The notes: generated from the letters alone by a model not told the origin. Shown: positions 7,144-18,141, counted from the first letter of the stretch. The stretch is 36,661 nucleotides of DNA from Actinomadura bangladeshensis (GCF_004348335.1 NZ_SMJW01000057.1:1-36661), one strand, 5' to 3'. Program-made: numbers and translations.

Positions 7144-7797
7144 GTGTCCGACCATTTCGCCGAGTTCTCGCTGCCCGACACCGACCTGACCCGCAAGGCC
7201 TACGACCTGGTGTTCTCCACGGGCCCCGCGGCGCTCGCCCACCACTCCGCGCGCACCTACCTGTTCGGCCGCGCCATCGGAGAGGCGCGGGGCGTGCGCG
7301 CGGGCGCCGACTACGACGACGAGGTCCTGTTCCTGGCGAGCGTCCTGCACGACGTAGGGCTCATCGGAGCGGACCACGGCCGCCGGCGCTTCGAGGTGGA
7401 CGGCGCCGACCGCGCCGCCGAGTTCCTCACCGGGAACGGCCTGGACGGTGAGCGGACCCGCGTCGTCTGGGAGGCGATCGCCCTGCACACCAGCCTCGGC
7501 ATCGCGCACCGGATGCGGCCCGAGATCGCCCTCACCCACGCCGGGACCGGCGCCGACATGATCGGCCGCGGCGCGGCGGACCTGCCCGGCGGCATCGCCG
7601 AGCGCGCGCACGCCGCGTTCCCCCGCCTCGAACCCGGCTGCGGCCTCACCGAGATCATCGTCGACCAGATCGCCCGCGATCCCGCCAAGGCCCCGATGGG
7701 CACCTTCCCGGCCGAGATCGCCCGCCAGTACGGGGCCGGCGACCCCGCGCCCGACTGGGCGGCCCTCGTCGCCGGCGCCTGGCCCGGCACCCCCTGA
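7144..7797 (+). CDS. HD-domain hydrolase, cyanamide hydratase-like
   Basis: A 217-residue metal-dependent HD-superfamily protein. Visible ligands are His34 (LAHHSARTY), the His69-Asp70 pair (SVLHDVGL) and His115 (IALHTSLGI), with a helical C-terminus ending in a PDWAALV segment. The arrangement is that of the fungal cyanamide hydratase-like HD family, whose bacterial members mostly have unknown substrates (nitriles, formamides, isonitriles and nucleotides have been considered). The GTG start follows GAGGAG at 7133-7138 with 5-nt spacing. It is divergent from the GlxA-type AraC regulator, suggesting an inducible catabolic or detoxification enzyme. The chemistry is not established here. Confidence 0.75.
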   Translation: MSDHFAEFSLPDTDLTRKAYDLVFSTGPAALAHHSARTYLFGRAIGEARGVRAGADYDDEVLFLASVLHDVGLIGADHGRRRFEVDGADRAAEFLTGNGLDGERTRVVWEAIALHTSLGIAHRMRPEIALTHAGTGADMIGRGAADLPGGIAERAHAAFPRLEPGCGLTEIIVDQIARDPAKAPMGTFPAEIARQYGAGDPAPDWAALVAGAWPGTP

Positions 7798-7804
7798 GAC
7801 GTGA

Positions 7805-7842
7805 GTCGCCCGCGCCCCCGGGGCGACGGGGACGCGGGCGAC
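7805..7842 (+). terminator. Hairpin terminator after the HD gene
   Basis: GTCGCCCGCG (7805-7814) pairs with CGCGGGCGAC (7833-7842). Inside, CCCC (7815-7818) pairs with GGGG (7828-7831), leaving one bulged base. It starts 8 bp after the stop codon and lacks a U-tract. Confidence 0.5.
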
Positions 7843-7881
7843 GCGCGGGAATGGCCCGCGGTTTCCAGGAGGCCCTGGTAC

Positions 7882-7993
7882 GGGACGCCGTGCGCACGGT
7901 GCCGCGCTAACGGTGCCGTGCCCACGGTGCCGTGCCCACGGCGCCGGGATCACAACGCCGTGCTCACGACGCCGTGCTCACGACGCCAGGACG
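7882..7993. repeat. 14-bp tandem repeat array (eight units) behind ehuA
   Basis: Eight consecutive 14-nt units fit the loose consensus ACGGYGCCGTGCYC. Units 3 and 4 (7910-7923, 7924-7937) are identical, and units 6 and 7 (7952-7965, 7966-7979) differ by one base. The last unit runs into the ehuA stop codon (7978-7980). The period is not a multiple of three, so it is not coding. It fills the gap between the convergent HD gene and ehuA. Confidence 0.75.
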
Positions 7994-8886
7994 GCCTGCA
8001 GGAAGTCCCGGGTGCGCTGCTCGGACGGCTCGCCGAAGATCTGGTCCGGCGGACCCTCCTCGACGATCTGGCCCTGGTCGAACATCAGGACCCGGTTCGA
8101 GATGTCCCTGGCGAAGTTCATCTCGTGGGTGACGCACAGCATGGTGAGGTCGCTCTGCCGCGCGATGTCGCGCAGCAGGTCCTGGACGCCGACGACGAGT
8201 TCGGGGTCCAGGGCGGAGGTCACCTCGTCCAGCAGCAGCACCTTCGGCTGCATGGCGAGGGCCCGCGCGATCGCCACCCGCTGCTGCTGCCCGCCGGACA
8301 GCTGCGTCGGATGCGCGTTCTCCTTGTCGGAGAGCCCGACCATGTCCAGCAGGCCGCGAGCGCGCTCGACCGCCTCGTCCTTCGGCACCCCCAGCACGCG
8401 CACCGGCCCCTCGGTGAGGTTGCGCAGCACGTTCATGTTGGGGAACAGGTTGAACTGCTGGAACACCATGCCGACCTGCTTGCGCATCTCGTGCAGGTGC
8501 TTCTGGCTCGCCGGGACGCGCCGGCCGCCGCGCTCCATGTGCCAGAGGGTCTCGTCGCCGATCCAGATGACGCCCTCGTCCAGCGTCTCCAGCGTCATCA
8601 GCAGCCGCAGGATCGTGGTCTTGCCCGACCCGCTCGGCCCGATGAGCGTCACCCGCTCGCCGGGCGCCACGGTGAAGTCGAGCTCGCGCAGGACGACGTT
8701 GGAGCCGAACCGCTTGACCACCTTCTCGAAGCGGATTCCGGGCGCGGCGCCGTGCGGCGTCCCCGCGGCGTGCCCGCCCTCGGGGGCGGCGTCCTCCCCG
8801 GTGGGGGCGTCCTTCTCCAGGACGGTGTCGGCCGCGGTGTCTGCCGCTGCGTCCTTGGGGGCTTCCGGTGTGTTAGGTGGTGGCAT
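7978..8886 (-). CDS. ehuA: Ectoine/hydroxyectoine ABC transporter ATP-binding protein EhuA
   Basis: A 302-residue polar amino-acid-type ABC ATPase that powers the EhuCD importer. Motifs in order: Walker A GPSGSGKTT (about 82-90), signature LSGGQQQRVAIARAL, Walker B VLLLDEVTSALD (Val where Pro is usual), and the switch-loop H in CVTHEM. Residues 1-49 are a Pro/Ala/Asp/Glu-rich disordered extension not normally present in this family. The ATG overlaps the ehuD end by 14 nt, so the extension is either real or the start lies further in, though no better ribosome site is obvious. It is the last gene of the ect-ehu cluster. Confidence 0.9.
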   Translation of the reverse strand: MPPPNTPEAPKDAAADTAADTVLEKDAPTGEDAAPEGGHAAGTPHGAAPGIRFEKVVKRFGSNVVLRELDFTVAPGERVTLIGPSGSGKTTILRLLMTLETLDEGVIWIGDETLWHMERGGRRVPASQKHLHEMRKQVGMVFQQFNLFPNMNVLRNLTEGPVRVLGVPKDEAVERARGLLDMVGLSDKENAHPTQLSGGQQQRVAIARALAMQPKVLLLDEVTSALDPELVVGVQDLLRDIARQSDLTMLCVTHEMNFARDISNRVLMFDQGQIVEEGPPDQIFGEPSEQRTRDFLQAVLAS

Positions 8887-9526
8887 AGCGCCTCTCCAAG
8901 CGGCGGACGAGTATCGAGGATATGACGCTGACGATGACGAACAACAGGCCGACCATCGTCATCGGCTCCAGGAACTGGAGGGTCTGCGACCCGACCTTGT
9001 TGGCCATGAACAGCAGCTCCGCGACGTTGATCGCCATCAGCATCGGCGAGTCCTTGAACATCGCGATCAGGTAGTTGCCGAGCGTCGGGATGACCCGGCG
9101 GATCGCCTGCGGCAGGATCACGTCCAGCCACACCCGCGACCGCGGCAGGTTCAGCGCGGTGCACGCCTCCCACTGGCCGCGCGGGATGTCGGAGATCCCC
9201 GCCCGGTACACCTCGGCGGTGTAGGTCGAGTAGTGGACCCCGAGCGTGATGATCCCCGCGGTCAGCGAGCCGATCGTGAGGCCCCAGGCGGGCAGCACGA
9301 AGAACACGAAGTACAGCTGCGGGATCAGCGGCGTGGACCGGATGAACTCGGTGATCCACCGGATCGTCTCGTTGAACACCCGGCTCGGCGAGCGGCGCAG
9401 CAGCGTCCACACGAGCCCGAGGACCAGGGCGACGACGTAGCCGAGCAGCGTCGCGATGACGGTGTAGCGCAACCCGTCCAGCAGGTCGGGGAGGATGTCC
9501 CCGGAGTACTGCCAGTCCCATTCCAT
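8873..9526 (-). CDS. ehuD: Ectoine/hydroxyectoine ABC transporter permease EhuD
   Basis: A 217-residue inner-membrane permease of the His/Glu/Gln/Arg family. It has about five membrane helices, and the EAA loop that docks on the ATPase is seen as EACTALNLPRSRVWLDVILP (about 121-140). The length and N-terminus (MEWDWQYSGDILPDLLDGL) are those of EhuD proteins. Its ATG shares one base with the EhuC stop (TGATG), so the two permeases are translationally coupled and should form a heterodimer. The identification rests on the ectABCD genes directly upstream. Confidence 0.9.
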   Translation of the reverse strand: MEWDWQYSGDILPDLLDGLRYTVIATLLGYVVALVLGLVWTLLRRSPSRVFNETIRWITEFIRSTPLIPQLYFVFFVLPAWGLTIGSLTAGIITLGVHYSTYTAEVYRAGISDIPRGQWEACTALNLPRSRVWLDVILPQAIRRVIPTLGNYLIAMFKDSPMLMAINVAELLFMANKVGSQTLQFLEPMTMVGLLFVIVSVISSILVRRLERRYATT

Positions 9527-10239
9527 CAGCCCACCCCCGCCCCGGGAGCGCCGGCCGCGACCGTCCCGAGGGACGGCTCACGCGACGGCCTGCGGCCGAG
9601 CATGCGGTCCACCCGGCGCTCGGCGTAGCGGACGAACAGCTGCAGCACCTGCGCGATGATGAAGTACAGGACGAGCACCACCGAGAACGCCGCGACGGTC
9701 TCGCCCGTGCTGCCCTGGATGTTCTTCGACACCCGGGTCAGGTCGACCAGAGTCACCAGCGACACGATCGCGGTGCCCTTCATCAGCTCGATGATCAGGT
9801 TGCCGAACGGGGGCAGCATCAGCGCGAACGCCTGCGGGAGCAGGACGCGGCGCATCCGCTGGAACGGCGTGAAGTTCAGCGCGATCGTCGCCTCGTACTG
9901 CGCCTTCGGGACCGCGTTGATCGAGCCGCGCACCACCTCCGCGCCGTAGGCGCCGACGTTCAGGCCGAGCGCCAGCACCGCCGCGAACGTGGTGGCGAGC
10001 TTCAGGCCGATCAGCGGCAGCGCATAGAAGAACCAGAACAGCAGGACCAGGGTCGCGTTCCCGCGGAAGAACTCCACGTACACGCGGTTCAGCACGCGCA
10101 CCCACGCGTGGCGCGAGGTGCCCGCCATGCCGAAGAGCAGGGCGAGCACCAGCGCCAGCGCGCCACCGAGAAGGGTGAGCCGGACCGTGACCCACGCGCC
10201 GTCCAGCCACTGGGGGTAGCTGTCGAGGACGTCGGACAC
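9526..10239 (-). CDS. ehuC: Ectoine/hydroxyectoine ABC transporter permease EhuC
   Basis: A 237-residue permease paired with EhuD. It has about five hydrophobic helices and the EAA loop YEATIALNFTPFQRMRRVLL (about 115-134). The C-terminal tail after residue 205 is basic and then Gly/Ala/Pro-rich (RRVDRMLGRRPSRE). It starts 6 bp after the ehuB stop and overlaps ehuD by one base. Substrate assignment is by synteny with the ectoine genes; the same fold serves many polar amino acids. Confidence 0.9.
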   Translation of the reverse strand: MSDVLDSYPQWLDGAWVTVRLTLLGGALALVLALLFGMAGTSRHAWVRVLNRVYVEFFRGNATLVLLFWFFYALPLIGLKLATTFAAVLALGLNVGAYGAEVVRGSINAVPKAQYEATIALNFTPFQRMRRVLLPQAFALMLPPFGNLIIELMKGTAIVSLVTLVDLTRVSKNIQGSTGETVAAFSVVLVLYFIIAQVLQLFVRYAERRVDRMLGRRPSREPSLGTVAAGAPGAGVG

Positions 10240-10245
10240 GGGCGA

Positions 10246-11139
10246 TCAGCCCTTGCAGAACTTGGCGGCGGTGTCGTCCGGGCCCGGCATGTCGTCCTGG
10301 GCGAACCCGAACGGCTGCAGGATCGGCAGCAGGCCGTTCTGCTGCTTGAGCTTGGCCAGCTCGGCGTTCCAGGCGTCCACGAGGTCGGTGTCGGCCTTGC
10401 GGAACGCGAACGCGCCGGCGCCGAGCTGCTCCTTGCCGTCGATGACGGGGGTGAAGGCGTCGGTCACCTCGAAGCCCTCGCCCTTGTGCTTGGACAGCAG
10501 GTCGGCCAGCGAGATGCGGGTCAGCCAGATGCAGTCGATGCGGCCGGCCTTCAGGCCCTCGTAGGCGCTGGCCTGGTCGGCGAACGTCTTGATGTCGCCC
10601 TTCTTGACGCCGTTCTTCTCGGCGTAGCCGGCCTCGACCGCGCCGGTGAGGACGCCGACCTTGACGCCCTTGGCCGCCGGGTCCTTCTCGTTCTTCAGCC
10701 CCTTCGGGTTGCCCTCCTTGACCATGAAGGCGCTCTTGGCGACGTACTCGGGGTTCGCGAACGCCGCGGACGCGCACCGCTCCGGGTTGATGAACATGCC
10801 GGCGGCGATCGCGTCGAACCGCTTGGCGTTGAGCCCGGCGATCAGGCCGCCGAAGTCGACCTGGACGCCCTTGATCTCGTCGATGCCGAGGTTCTTGAAG
10901 ATGACGCGGGCCAGCTCGGGCGCCTCTCCGGTCAGCTTCCCGGACTTGTCGGTGTAGCCGTAGGGCGCCTCGTTCGCGAAGCCCACGGTGATGGTGCCGG
11001 CGTCCTTGGCCTTCTGCAGCGTGCCGCCGCCCGCCTTCTCCTGCTCCGGATCCGTCGTGGAGCAGCCCGCCGCGGCCAGGGGGACCGCGGCGGACAGCAG
11101 CACGGCGGTGCGGAGGAAGTCTCGTCTCGAGGAAGTCAT
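10246..11139 (-). CDS. ehuB: Ectoine/hydroxyectoine-binding lipoprotein EhuB
   Basis: A 297-residue extracytoplasmic solute-binding protein of SBP family 3. The N-terminus SSRRDFLRTAVLLSAAVPLA combines a twin-arginine motif with a lipobox AAAGC (Cys26), so it is probably exported by Tat and lipid-anchored. The mature part begins AGTITVGFANEAPYGYTD and contains the two-lobe pattern with AGLNAKRFDAIAAGMFINPE. It would capture ectoine or hydroxyectoine and deliver them to EhuCD. The ATG at 11139 follows AGGAG with 7-nt spacing. It is separated from ectD by 104 bp that hold a strong hairpin. Confidence 0.92.
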   Translation of the reverse strand: MTSSRRDFLRTAVLLSAAVPLAAAGCSTTDPEQEKAGGGTLQKAKDAGTITVGFANEAPYGYTDKSGKLTGEAPELARVIFKNLGIDEIKGVQVDFGGLIAGLNAKRFDAIAAGMFINPERCASAAFANPEYVAKSAFMVKEGNPKGLKNEKDPAAKGVKVGVLTGAVEAGYAEKNGVKKGDIKTFADQASAYEGLKAGRIDCIWLTRISLADLLSKHKGEGFEVTDAFTPVIDGKEQLGAGAFAFRKADTDLVDAWNAELAKLKQQNGLLPILQPFGFAQDDMPGPDDTAAKFCKG

Positions 11140-11164
11140 CGTCGAACTCCTGTTGGTGTGCCAT

Positions 11165-11202
11165 CGCGCCCGCGGGGGCCATATGCGGCCCCCGCGGGCG
11201 CG
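11165..11202 (-). terminator. 16-bp perfect hairpin between ectD and ehuB
   Basis: 11165-11180 pairs with 11187-11202 around the 6-nt loop ATATGC; the stem is almost all G/C. It lies 42 bp after the ectD stop and 26 bp before the ehuB start. Without a U-tract it may be a partial terminator or an mRNA-processing or stability element, giving unequal ect and ehu expression. Confidence 0.65.
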
Positions 11203-11243
11203 GGGCAGGCGGTCGGGGGGGTTATCGAATTGTTGTGACCAGA

Positions 11244-12152
11244 TCAGTCGGCCACGGCGGTGAAATCGCGTGCGCCGATGAACGAGGGTCGGGGTGCGGG
11301 CGCCGAGAACGGCTCGACGCACGTGTTCTCCACGCTGTTGAACACGATGAACACGTTGGAGCGCGGGAAGGGGGTGATGTTGCCGTTCGAGCCGTGCATG
11401 CAGTTGCAGTCGAACATGGTCGCGGAGCCCGCGGTGCCCGTGAACAGCTCGATCCCGTGCTTGTCGGCGAGGATCGAGAGGCTGTTCGGGTCGGGCGTGC
11501 CGATCTCCTGGCCGCGCAGCGACTCCTTGTAGTGGTCGTCGGGGGTCTCACCCACGCACGCCACGAAGGTCTTGTGCGAGCCAGGCATAATCATTAGCCC
11601 GCCATTGTGCACGAAGTTCTCGGTGAGTGCTATGGATATGCTCACCGCGCGCATCCGCGGCATGCCGTCCTCGGCGTGCCAGGTCTCGAAGTCGGAGTGC
11701 CAGTAGAAGTCCTTGCCGGTGAACCCCGGCTTGTAGTTGACCCGGCTCTGGTGCACGTACACGTCCGAGCCGAGGATCTGCCGCGCCCGGCCGACCACGC
11801 GGGGGTCGCGGACGAGGGCGGCGAAGACCTCACTGATCTTGTGGACCTCGAAGATGGAGCGGACCTCGTCCGAGCCGCGCTCGGTGACCGTGCGCTCGTC
11901 GGCCAGGATCTCCGGGTCGCACGACAGCCGGCGCAGCTCGGCGCGGTAGTCCTCGACCTCCTCCGGCGCGAGCAGCTGGTCGACGGTCAGGAAGCCGTTG
12001 GCCTCGAAGGCGTCGAGGGTGGCGTCGTCGATCGGCCCGTCCTGCGGCCCGCCGTACACGACCGGGTCCTGCCGGTACAGCAGCGCCGCCTCGGCGGCCT
12101 TCCGGGTGGGGTAGGCGTCGTCGATCGTCGGATGGGACTCGATGATGCTCAT
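11244..12152 (-). CDS. ectD: Ectoine 5-hydroxylase EctD
   Basis: A 302-residue non-heme Fe(II)/2-oxoglutarate dioxygenase that converts ectoine to 5-hydroxyectoine in the cytoplasm. The EctD signature is complete at residues 149-168 ([20 protein letters not shown]). Iron ligands His152, Asp154 and His253 (NCMHGSN) are present, and Arg264 (PFPRSNVF) is placed to bind 2-oxoglutarate. The length matches the family (about 300). The start overlaps the ectC end by 4 nt (ATGA), with GAGGAGG upstream. Presence of EctD means hydroxyectoine can be made, which is known to add protection against heat and desiccation in other organisms. Confidence 0.97.
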   Translation of the reverse strand: MSIIESHPTIDDAYPTRKAAEAALLYRQDPVVYGGPQDGPIDDATLDAFEANGFLTVDQLLAPEEVEDYRAELRRLSCDPEILADERTVTERGSDEVRSIFEVHKISEVFAALVRDPRVVGRARQILGSDVYVHQSRVNYKPGFTGKDFYWHSDFETWHAEDGMPRMRAVSISIALTENFVHNGGLMIMPGSHKTFVACVGETPDDHYKESLRGQEIGTPDPNSLSILADKHGIELFTGTAGSATMFDCNCMHGSNGNITPFPRSNVFIVFNSVENTCVEPFSAPAPRPSFIGARDFTAVAD

Positions 12153-12544
12153 GCGTCCTCCTCAGTCAGCAGCGGGTAGACACCGTTCTCGTCATGGACC
12201 TCCCGACCGGTGCAGGGGGGGTTGAAGACGCAGACGGTCTTCACGTCCGTGTGGGCGCGCAGGGTGTGGTGCTCGTGGCCGTCGAGCAGGTACATCACGC
12301 CGGGGCGGATCTCGTGCTTCTCACCGGTCTCCTCGTTGGTGAGCTCGCCCTCGCCCTCGATGCAGTAGACGGCCTCGATGTGGTTCGCGTACCACATCCT
12401 CGTCTCGGTCCCCGCGTACAGGATCGTCTCGTGCAGCGAGAATCCGACGCCCTCCTTGGCGAGCACGAACCGCCGGCTGCACCAGGTGGGCGCCTGGACG
12501 TCGCGCTCGGTGCCGACGATCTCGTCAAGGGAACGAACGATCAT
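12149..12544 (-). CDS. ectC: L-ectoine synthase EctC
   Basis: A 131-residue cupin enzyme that closes the ring of N-gamma-acetyl-L-2,4-diaminobutyrate to form ectoine, the last biosynthetic step. Key residues known from EctC structures are all present at the expected numbers: Glu57 ([13 protein letters not shown]), Tyr85 ([14 protein letters not shown]) and His93. The protein begins [16 protein letters not shown], the standard EctC N-terminus. A clear AGAGGAG precedes the ATG. It follows ectB by 34 bp and overlaps ectD by 4 nt. Confidence 0.97.
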   Translation of the reverse strand: MIVRSLDEIVGTERDVQAPTWCSRRFVLAKEGVGFSLHETILYAGTETRMWYANHIEAVYCIEGEGELTNEETGEKHEIRPGVMYLLDGHEHHTLRAHTDVKTVCVFNPPCTGREVHDENGVYPLLTEEDA

Positions 12545-12578
12545 TGATCTCCTCTTTCCGTGGTGCGGTCGGTCCGGC

Positions 12579-13841
12579 TCAGACCGTGACCTTCGCGCGG
12601 ACGGCCGCCACCGAGTCCGCGATGATCTCCAGGCCGCGGCTCAGCTCGGCCTCCGTCGTGGTGAGCGGCGGCAGCAGCTTGACGACCTCGCCCTCGGGGC
12701 CGGAGGTCTCCATCAGCAGGCCGCGGGCGAACGCCTCGCCGCACACCTTGGGCGCCAGCTCGGCGTCCTTCATCACCAGGCCCCAGGCGAGGCCGCGGCC
12801 GCGGACGGAGTCGACGGCGCCGGCGTGCGCGAGCGCGATCTCCTGCAGCGCGGCCTGGACCTGCTGGCCCTTGGCGAGCGTCTGCTTCTCGAAGTCGCCG
12901 CCGGCCCAGTAGTCCTCCAGCGCGGCGACGGCGGTGACGAACGCGGGGTTGAAGCCGCGGAAGGTGCCGTTGTGCTCGCCCGGCTCCCACACGTCCAGCT
13001 CGCGCCGCATCAGCGTCACCGCGAACGGCAGCCCGTAGCCGCTGAGGGACTTGGACAGGCAGATGATGTCCGGGGTGATCCCGGCCTCCTCGAAGCTGAA
13101 GAACGGCCCGGTGCGGCCGCAGCCCATCTGCACGTCGTCGACGATGAGGAGGATGTCGTGGCGGCGGCACAGGTCCTGCAGGCCGCGCAGCCACTCGGCG
13201 GTGGCGACGTTGATGCCGCCCTCGCCCTGCACGGTCTCCACGATGACGGCGGCGGGCTTGTCCAGGCCGCTGCCGCTGTCGTCCAGCATCGTGTCGAACA
13301 GCAGGAAGTCGGGCGTGCGCCCGTCGAGGTAGTTGTCGTAGGGCATCGCGACGCCGTGGCCGAGCGGGACGCCCGCGCCGGTCCGCTTCATCGAGTTGCC
13401 GGTGACGGCGAGCGCGCCGAGCGTCATCCCGTGGAAGGCGTTGGTGAAGCTGACGACGGTCTCGCGGCCGGTGTACTTGCGCGCGAGTTTCAGCGCGGCC
13501 TCGACCGAGTTGTTGCCCGCGGGGCCGGGGAACTGGACCTTGTAGTCCAAGCCGCGCGGCTCCAGAACGTACTCGTTGAAACGTTCCAGGAAGTCGCGTT
13601 TGGCGGCGGTGTACATGTCGAGGCTGTGCACGATCGCGTCACTGGCGAGATAGTCCAGCAGCCGGCGTTTCAGCTGCGGGTTGTTGTGCCCGTAGTTGAG
13701 CGTCCCGGCGCCGGCGAAGAAATCGAGATACGTTTTACCGTGCTCGTCGGTCATATGGCTGCCCTGCGCGGTGGTGAACACCGTGGGCCACCCTCGGCAG
13801 TAGCCGCGGACTTCCGATTCCATGCGGGCGAAAACGTCCAT
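12579..13841 (-). CDS. ectB: L-2,4-diaminobutyrate aminotransferase EctB
   Basis: A 420-residue class III PLP aminotransferase. It makes L-2,4-diaminobutyrate from aspartate beta-semialdehyde using glutamate, the first committed step to ectoine. The PLP lysine is Lys264 in [12 protein letters not shown]. The cofactor-contacting acidic pair lies in [13 protein letters not shown] (about 233-245), and the phosphate-binding [16 protein letters not shown] is at about 106-121. Length is typical of EctB (about 420). GGAGG precedes the ATG. It is 51 bp behind ectA in the same operon. Confidence 0.96.
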   Translation of the reverse strand: MDVFARMESEVRGYCRGWPTVFTTAQGSHMTDEHGKTYLDFFAGAGTLNYGHNNPQLKRRLLDYLASDAIVHSLDMYTAAKRDFLERFNEYVLEPRGLDYKVQFPGPAGNNSVEAALKLARKYTGRETVVSFTNAFHGMTLGALAVTGNSMKRTGAGVPLGHGVAMPYDNYLDGRTPDFLLFDTMLDDSGSGLDKPAAVIVETVQGEGGINVATAEWLRGLQDLCRRHDILLIVDDVQMGCGRTGPFFSFEEAGITPDIICLSKSLSGYGLPFAVTLMRRELDVWEPGEHNGTFRGFNPAFVTAVAALEDYWAGGDFEKQTLAKGQQVQAALQEIALAHAGAVDSVRGRGLAWGLVMKDAELAPKVCGEAFARGLLMETSGPEGEVVKLLPPLTTTEAELSRGLEIIADSVAAVRAKVTV

Positions 13842-13892
13842 GTCTGCCTCCAGGCAAGTCGGGGTGGGGGAGCGGATGAGGGACTGCGGTGG

Positions 13893-14441
13893 TCAGTTCG
13901 CGGCGGCGATCGGGCCGATCCTGAAGAGCACCTCGGGCTCGTGTCCCCCCTCGGGGAAGTGCTCCGCGCCGAACAGCGGGCTGCGGGCGAGCTCGCACCC
14001 GCGGTCCCGGGCGAACGAGGCGAACATCGCGGTGGACGCGGCGTTGCCCGGGGTCACCGTGGCCTCCATGTACCGGTGCCCGCGGGGGGCGAGCCGGTCG
14101 GCGAGGCGGTCGAGCATGCGGCGGGCCAGGCCCTGTCCGCGGTGCGCGCGGTCGACGGCGACCTGCCAGACGAAGAAGGTGTCCGGCCGGGCCGGGCGGA
14201 CGTAGCCGGTGATGAAGCCGCACGGGCCGGCCCCGTCCCGCGCGACTACGGAAGTGTCCCCGAAATCGCGGCACCAAAGCGTGTAGCTGTACGGCGAGTT
14301 GACGTCCAGAACCTTCGAGTCCCGGGCGAGCCGCCACAGCTCTGGGCCATCGGAGAGGCTCGGCTCCTGGAGAAGCACTTCCGCGTTCGTCTCGTCCGGT
14401 TCGGGGCGTCGGGTCGATGATTCCAGGGGTTGCGCTGCCAT
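13893..14441 (-). CDS. ectA: L-2,4-diaminobutyrate acetyltransferase EctA
   Basis: A 182-residue GNAT-family enzyme that acetylates the gamma-amino group of diaminobutyrate with acetyl-CoA. The acetyl-CoA-binding motif A is seen at 92-110 (WQVAVDRAHRGQGLARRML). The EctA-type segment VLDVNSPYSYTLWCRDFGDT lies at 44-63. Residues 1-19 are a disordered extension. It is the first gene of ectABCD-ehuBCDA. The ribosome site is weak, and a dyad lies 33-55 bp upstream, so regulation probably acts here. In related organisms ect genes respond to osmotic or heat stress. Confidence 0.95.
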   Translation of the reverse strand: MAAQPLESSTRRPEPDETNAEVLLQEPSLSDGPELWRLARDSKVLDVNSPYSYTLWCRDFGDTSVVARDGAGPCGFITGYVRPARPDTFFVWQVAVDRAHRGQGLARRMLDRLADRLAPRGHRYMEATVTPGNAASTAMFASFARDRGCELARSPLFGAEHFPEGGHEPEVLFRIGPIAAAN

Positions 14442-14473
14442 GTCCAGGCAACTTAGCGAATCTCGCCCCGTGA

Positions 14474-14496
14474 TCGCATATAGATGTTATCTGCGA
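14474..14496. promoter_or_regulatory. Dyad upstream of ectA (candidate operator)
   Basis: TCGCATATA (14474-14482) and TATCTGCGA (14488-14496) form an inverted repeat with 8 of 9 pairs matching around a 5-nt centre. It overlaps a direct repeat, AGATGTTA at 14482 and AGATGTTT at 14496. It is A/T-rich in a G+C-rich background and lies 33-55 bp from the ectA start. No regulator gene is adjacent. Confidence 0.5.
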
Positions 14497-14667
14497 GATG
14501 TTTAGCGCCGCGGAGCGCTGGGTAGGGTTAAGGGCTTTGCCGAATTCGGTGCAATTCCAATCGTCCCCGCGCGGGTGGTCTCCCGCCTTTCCCGGTGATA
14601 CGCAGGAGGTACGGCGGGATGCGCCGGAGAGAGCGCCCGGACGTTTCCTGAACGCAACCTTAATGTT

Positions 14668-14720
14668 TTGACATCGCTTGGCGACGCGTTCTGTGTATCG
14701 GTTGTGTGAGGTAAGTCACT
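14668..14720 (+). promoter_or_regulatory. Promoter-like TTGACA plus CRP-like site in the ectA-pip gap
   Basis: TTGACA at 14668-14673 is followed after 18 bp by TGTGTA (14692-14697). At 14705-14720 lies TGTGA-N6-TCACT, matching the CRP consensus half sites at 9 of 10 positions. The gap 14442-14998 has no convincing gene. Downstream on the plus strand are hairpins, for example 14731-14759 and 14823-14843. The signals point into this gap and away from ectA, so an unannotated plus-strand RNA is possible. Control of ectA from a distance is the alternative. Confidence 0.35.
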
Positions 14721-14930
14721 CGGATTCGGTGTGAACTCCGCCGGTGCGGCGGGCGTCACGTCGCATCGGGCGAGGTCGTCCGGGCGCGGGCGCCCTGGGA
14801 CGTATGGGGGCCACGGCGTTCAGGCGGGTTCTGGGAGCCCGCCCTTGCTTGCCTTCAAGGGGCCGGTTCACTCACGGCGAGGTAAGGCGCCGGTCGCCGG
14901 AGAGTAAGAAAGATGGGAATTTCGGTCCGG

Positions 14931-14990
14931 GGCGGGCCGGCCGGGGCCCGCCGCCGGCACCGAAGTCCGGCCGGGTTGCGGCCGTGCCGG
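14931..14990 (-). terminator. Two hairpins after pip
   Basis: On the minus strand, CCGGCAC/GTGCCGG arms at 14954-14960 and 14984-14990 begin 9 bp after the pip stop, with an inner GGCC/GGCC pairing possibility. They are followed by a perfect 8-bp stem at 14931-14938 and 14945-14952. Together they make a plausible terminator. Confidence 0.5.
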
Positions 14991-14998
14991 TCATCGCG

Positions 14999-18127
<3,129 letters not shown>

Positions 18128-18135
18128 TCAGTTGT

Positions 18136-18141
18136 TATCCT
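18136..18141 (+). promoter_or_regulatory. Candidate -10 element for pyrG
   Basis: TATCCT stands out in G+C-rich sequence, 57 bp before the chosen pyrG start. A GTG at 18149, in the pyrG frame and 7 nt after it, would be a leaderless alternative start. No convincing -35 is visible. Confidence 0.35.

Noticed and set aside
3219..7196. A minus-strand open frame of more than 1,300 codons across the NMO, DUF35, thiolase and AraC genes
   Set aside because: Only its last part (from 4355) is the real NMO frame; upstream it is an Arg/Gly/Ala-rich shadow of other genes caused by high G+C content.
7882..7993. The 14-bp array considered as a CRISPR
   Set aside because: Units are only 14 bp, contiguous and without unique spacers, and no cas gene is nearby.
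7978..11139. The ABC system as a generic glutamine/arginine importer
   Set aside because: The sequences would allow it, but direct linkage to ectABCD in the same orientation makes the ectoine system the better call.
14700..14990. A c-di-AMP (ydaO-type) riboswitch in the ectA-pip gap
   Set aside because: Hairpins are present but I could not find the conserved core of that riboswitch, and no suitable gene lies downstream on the same strand.
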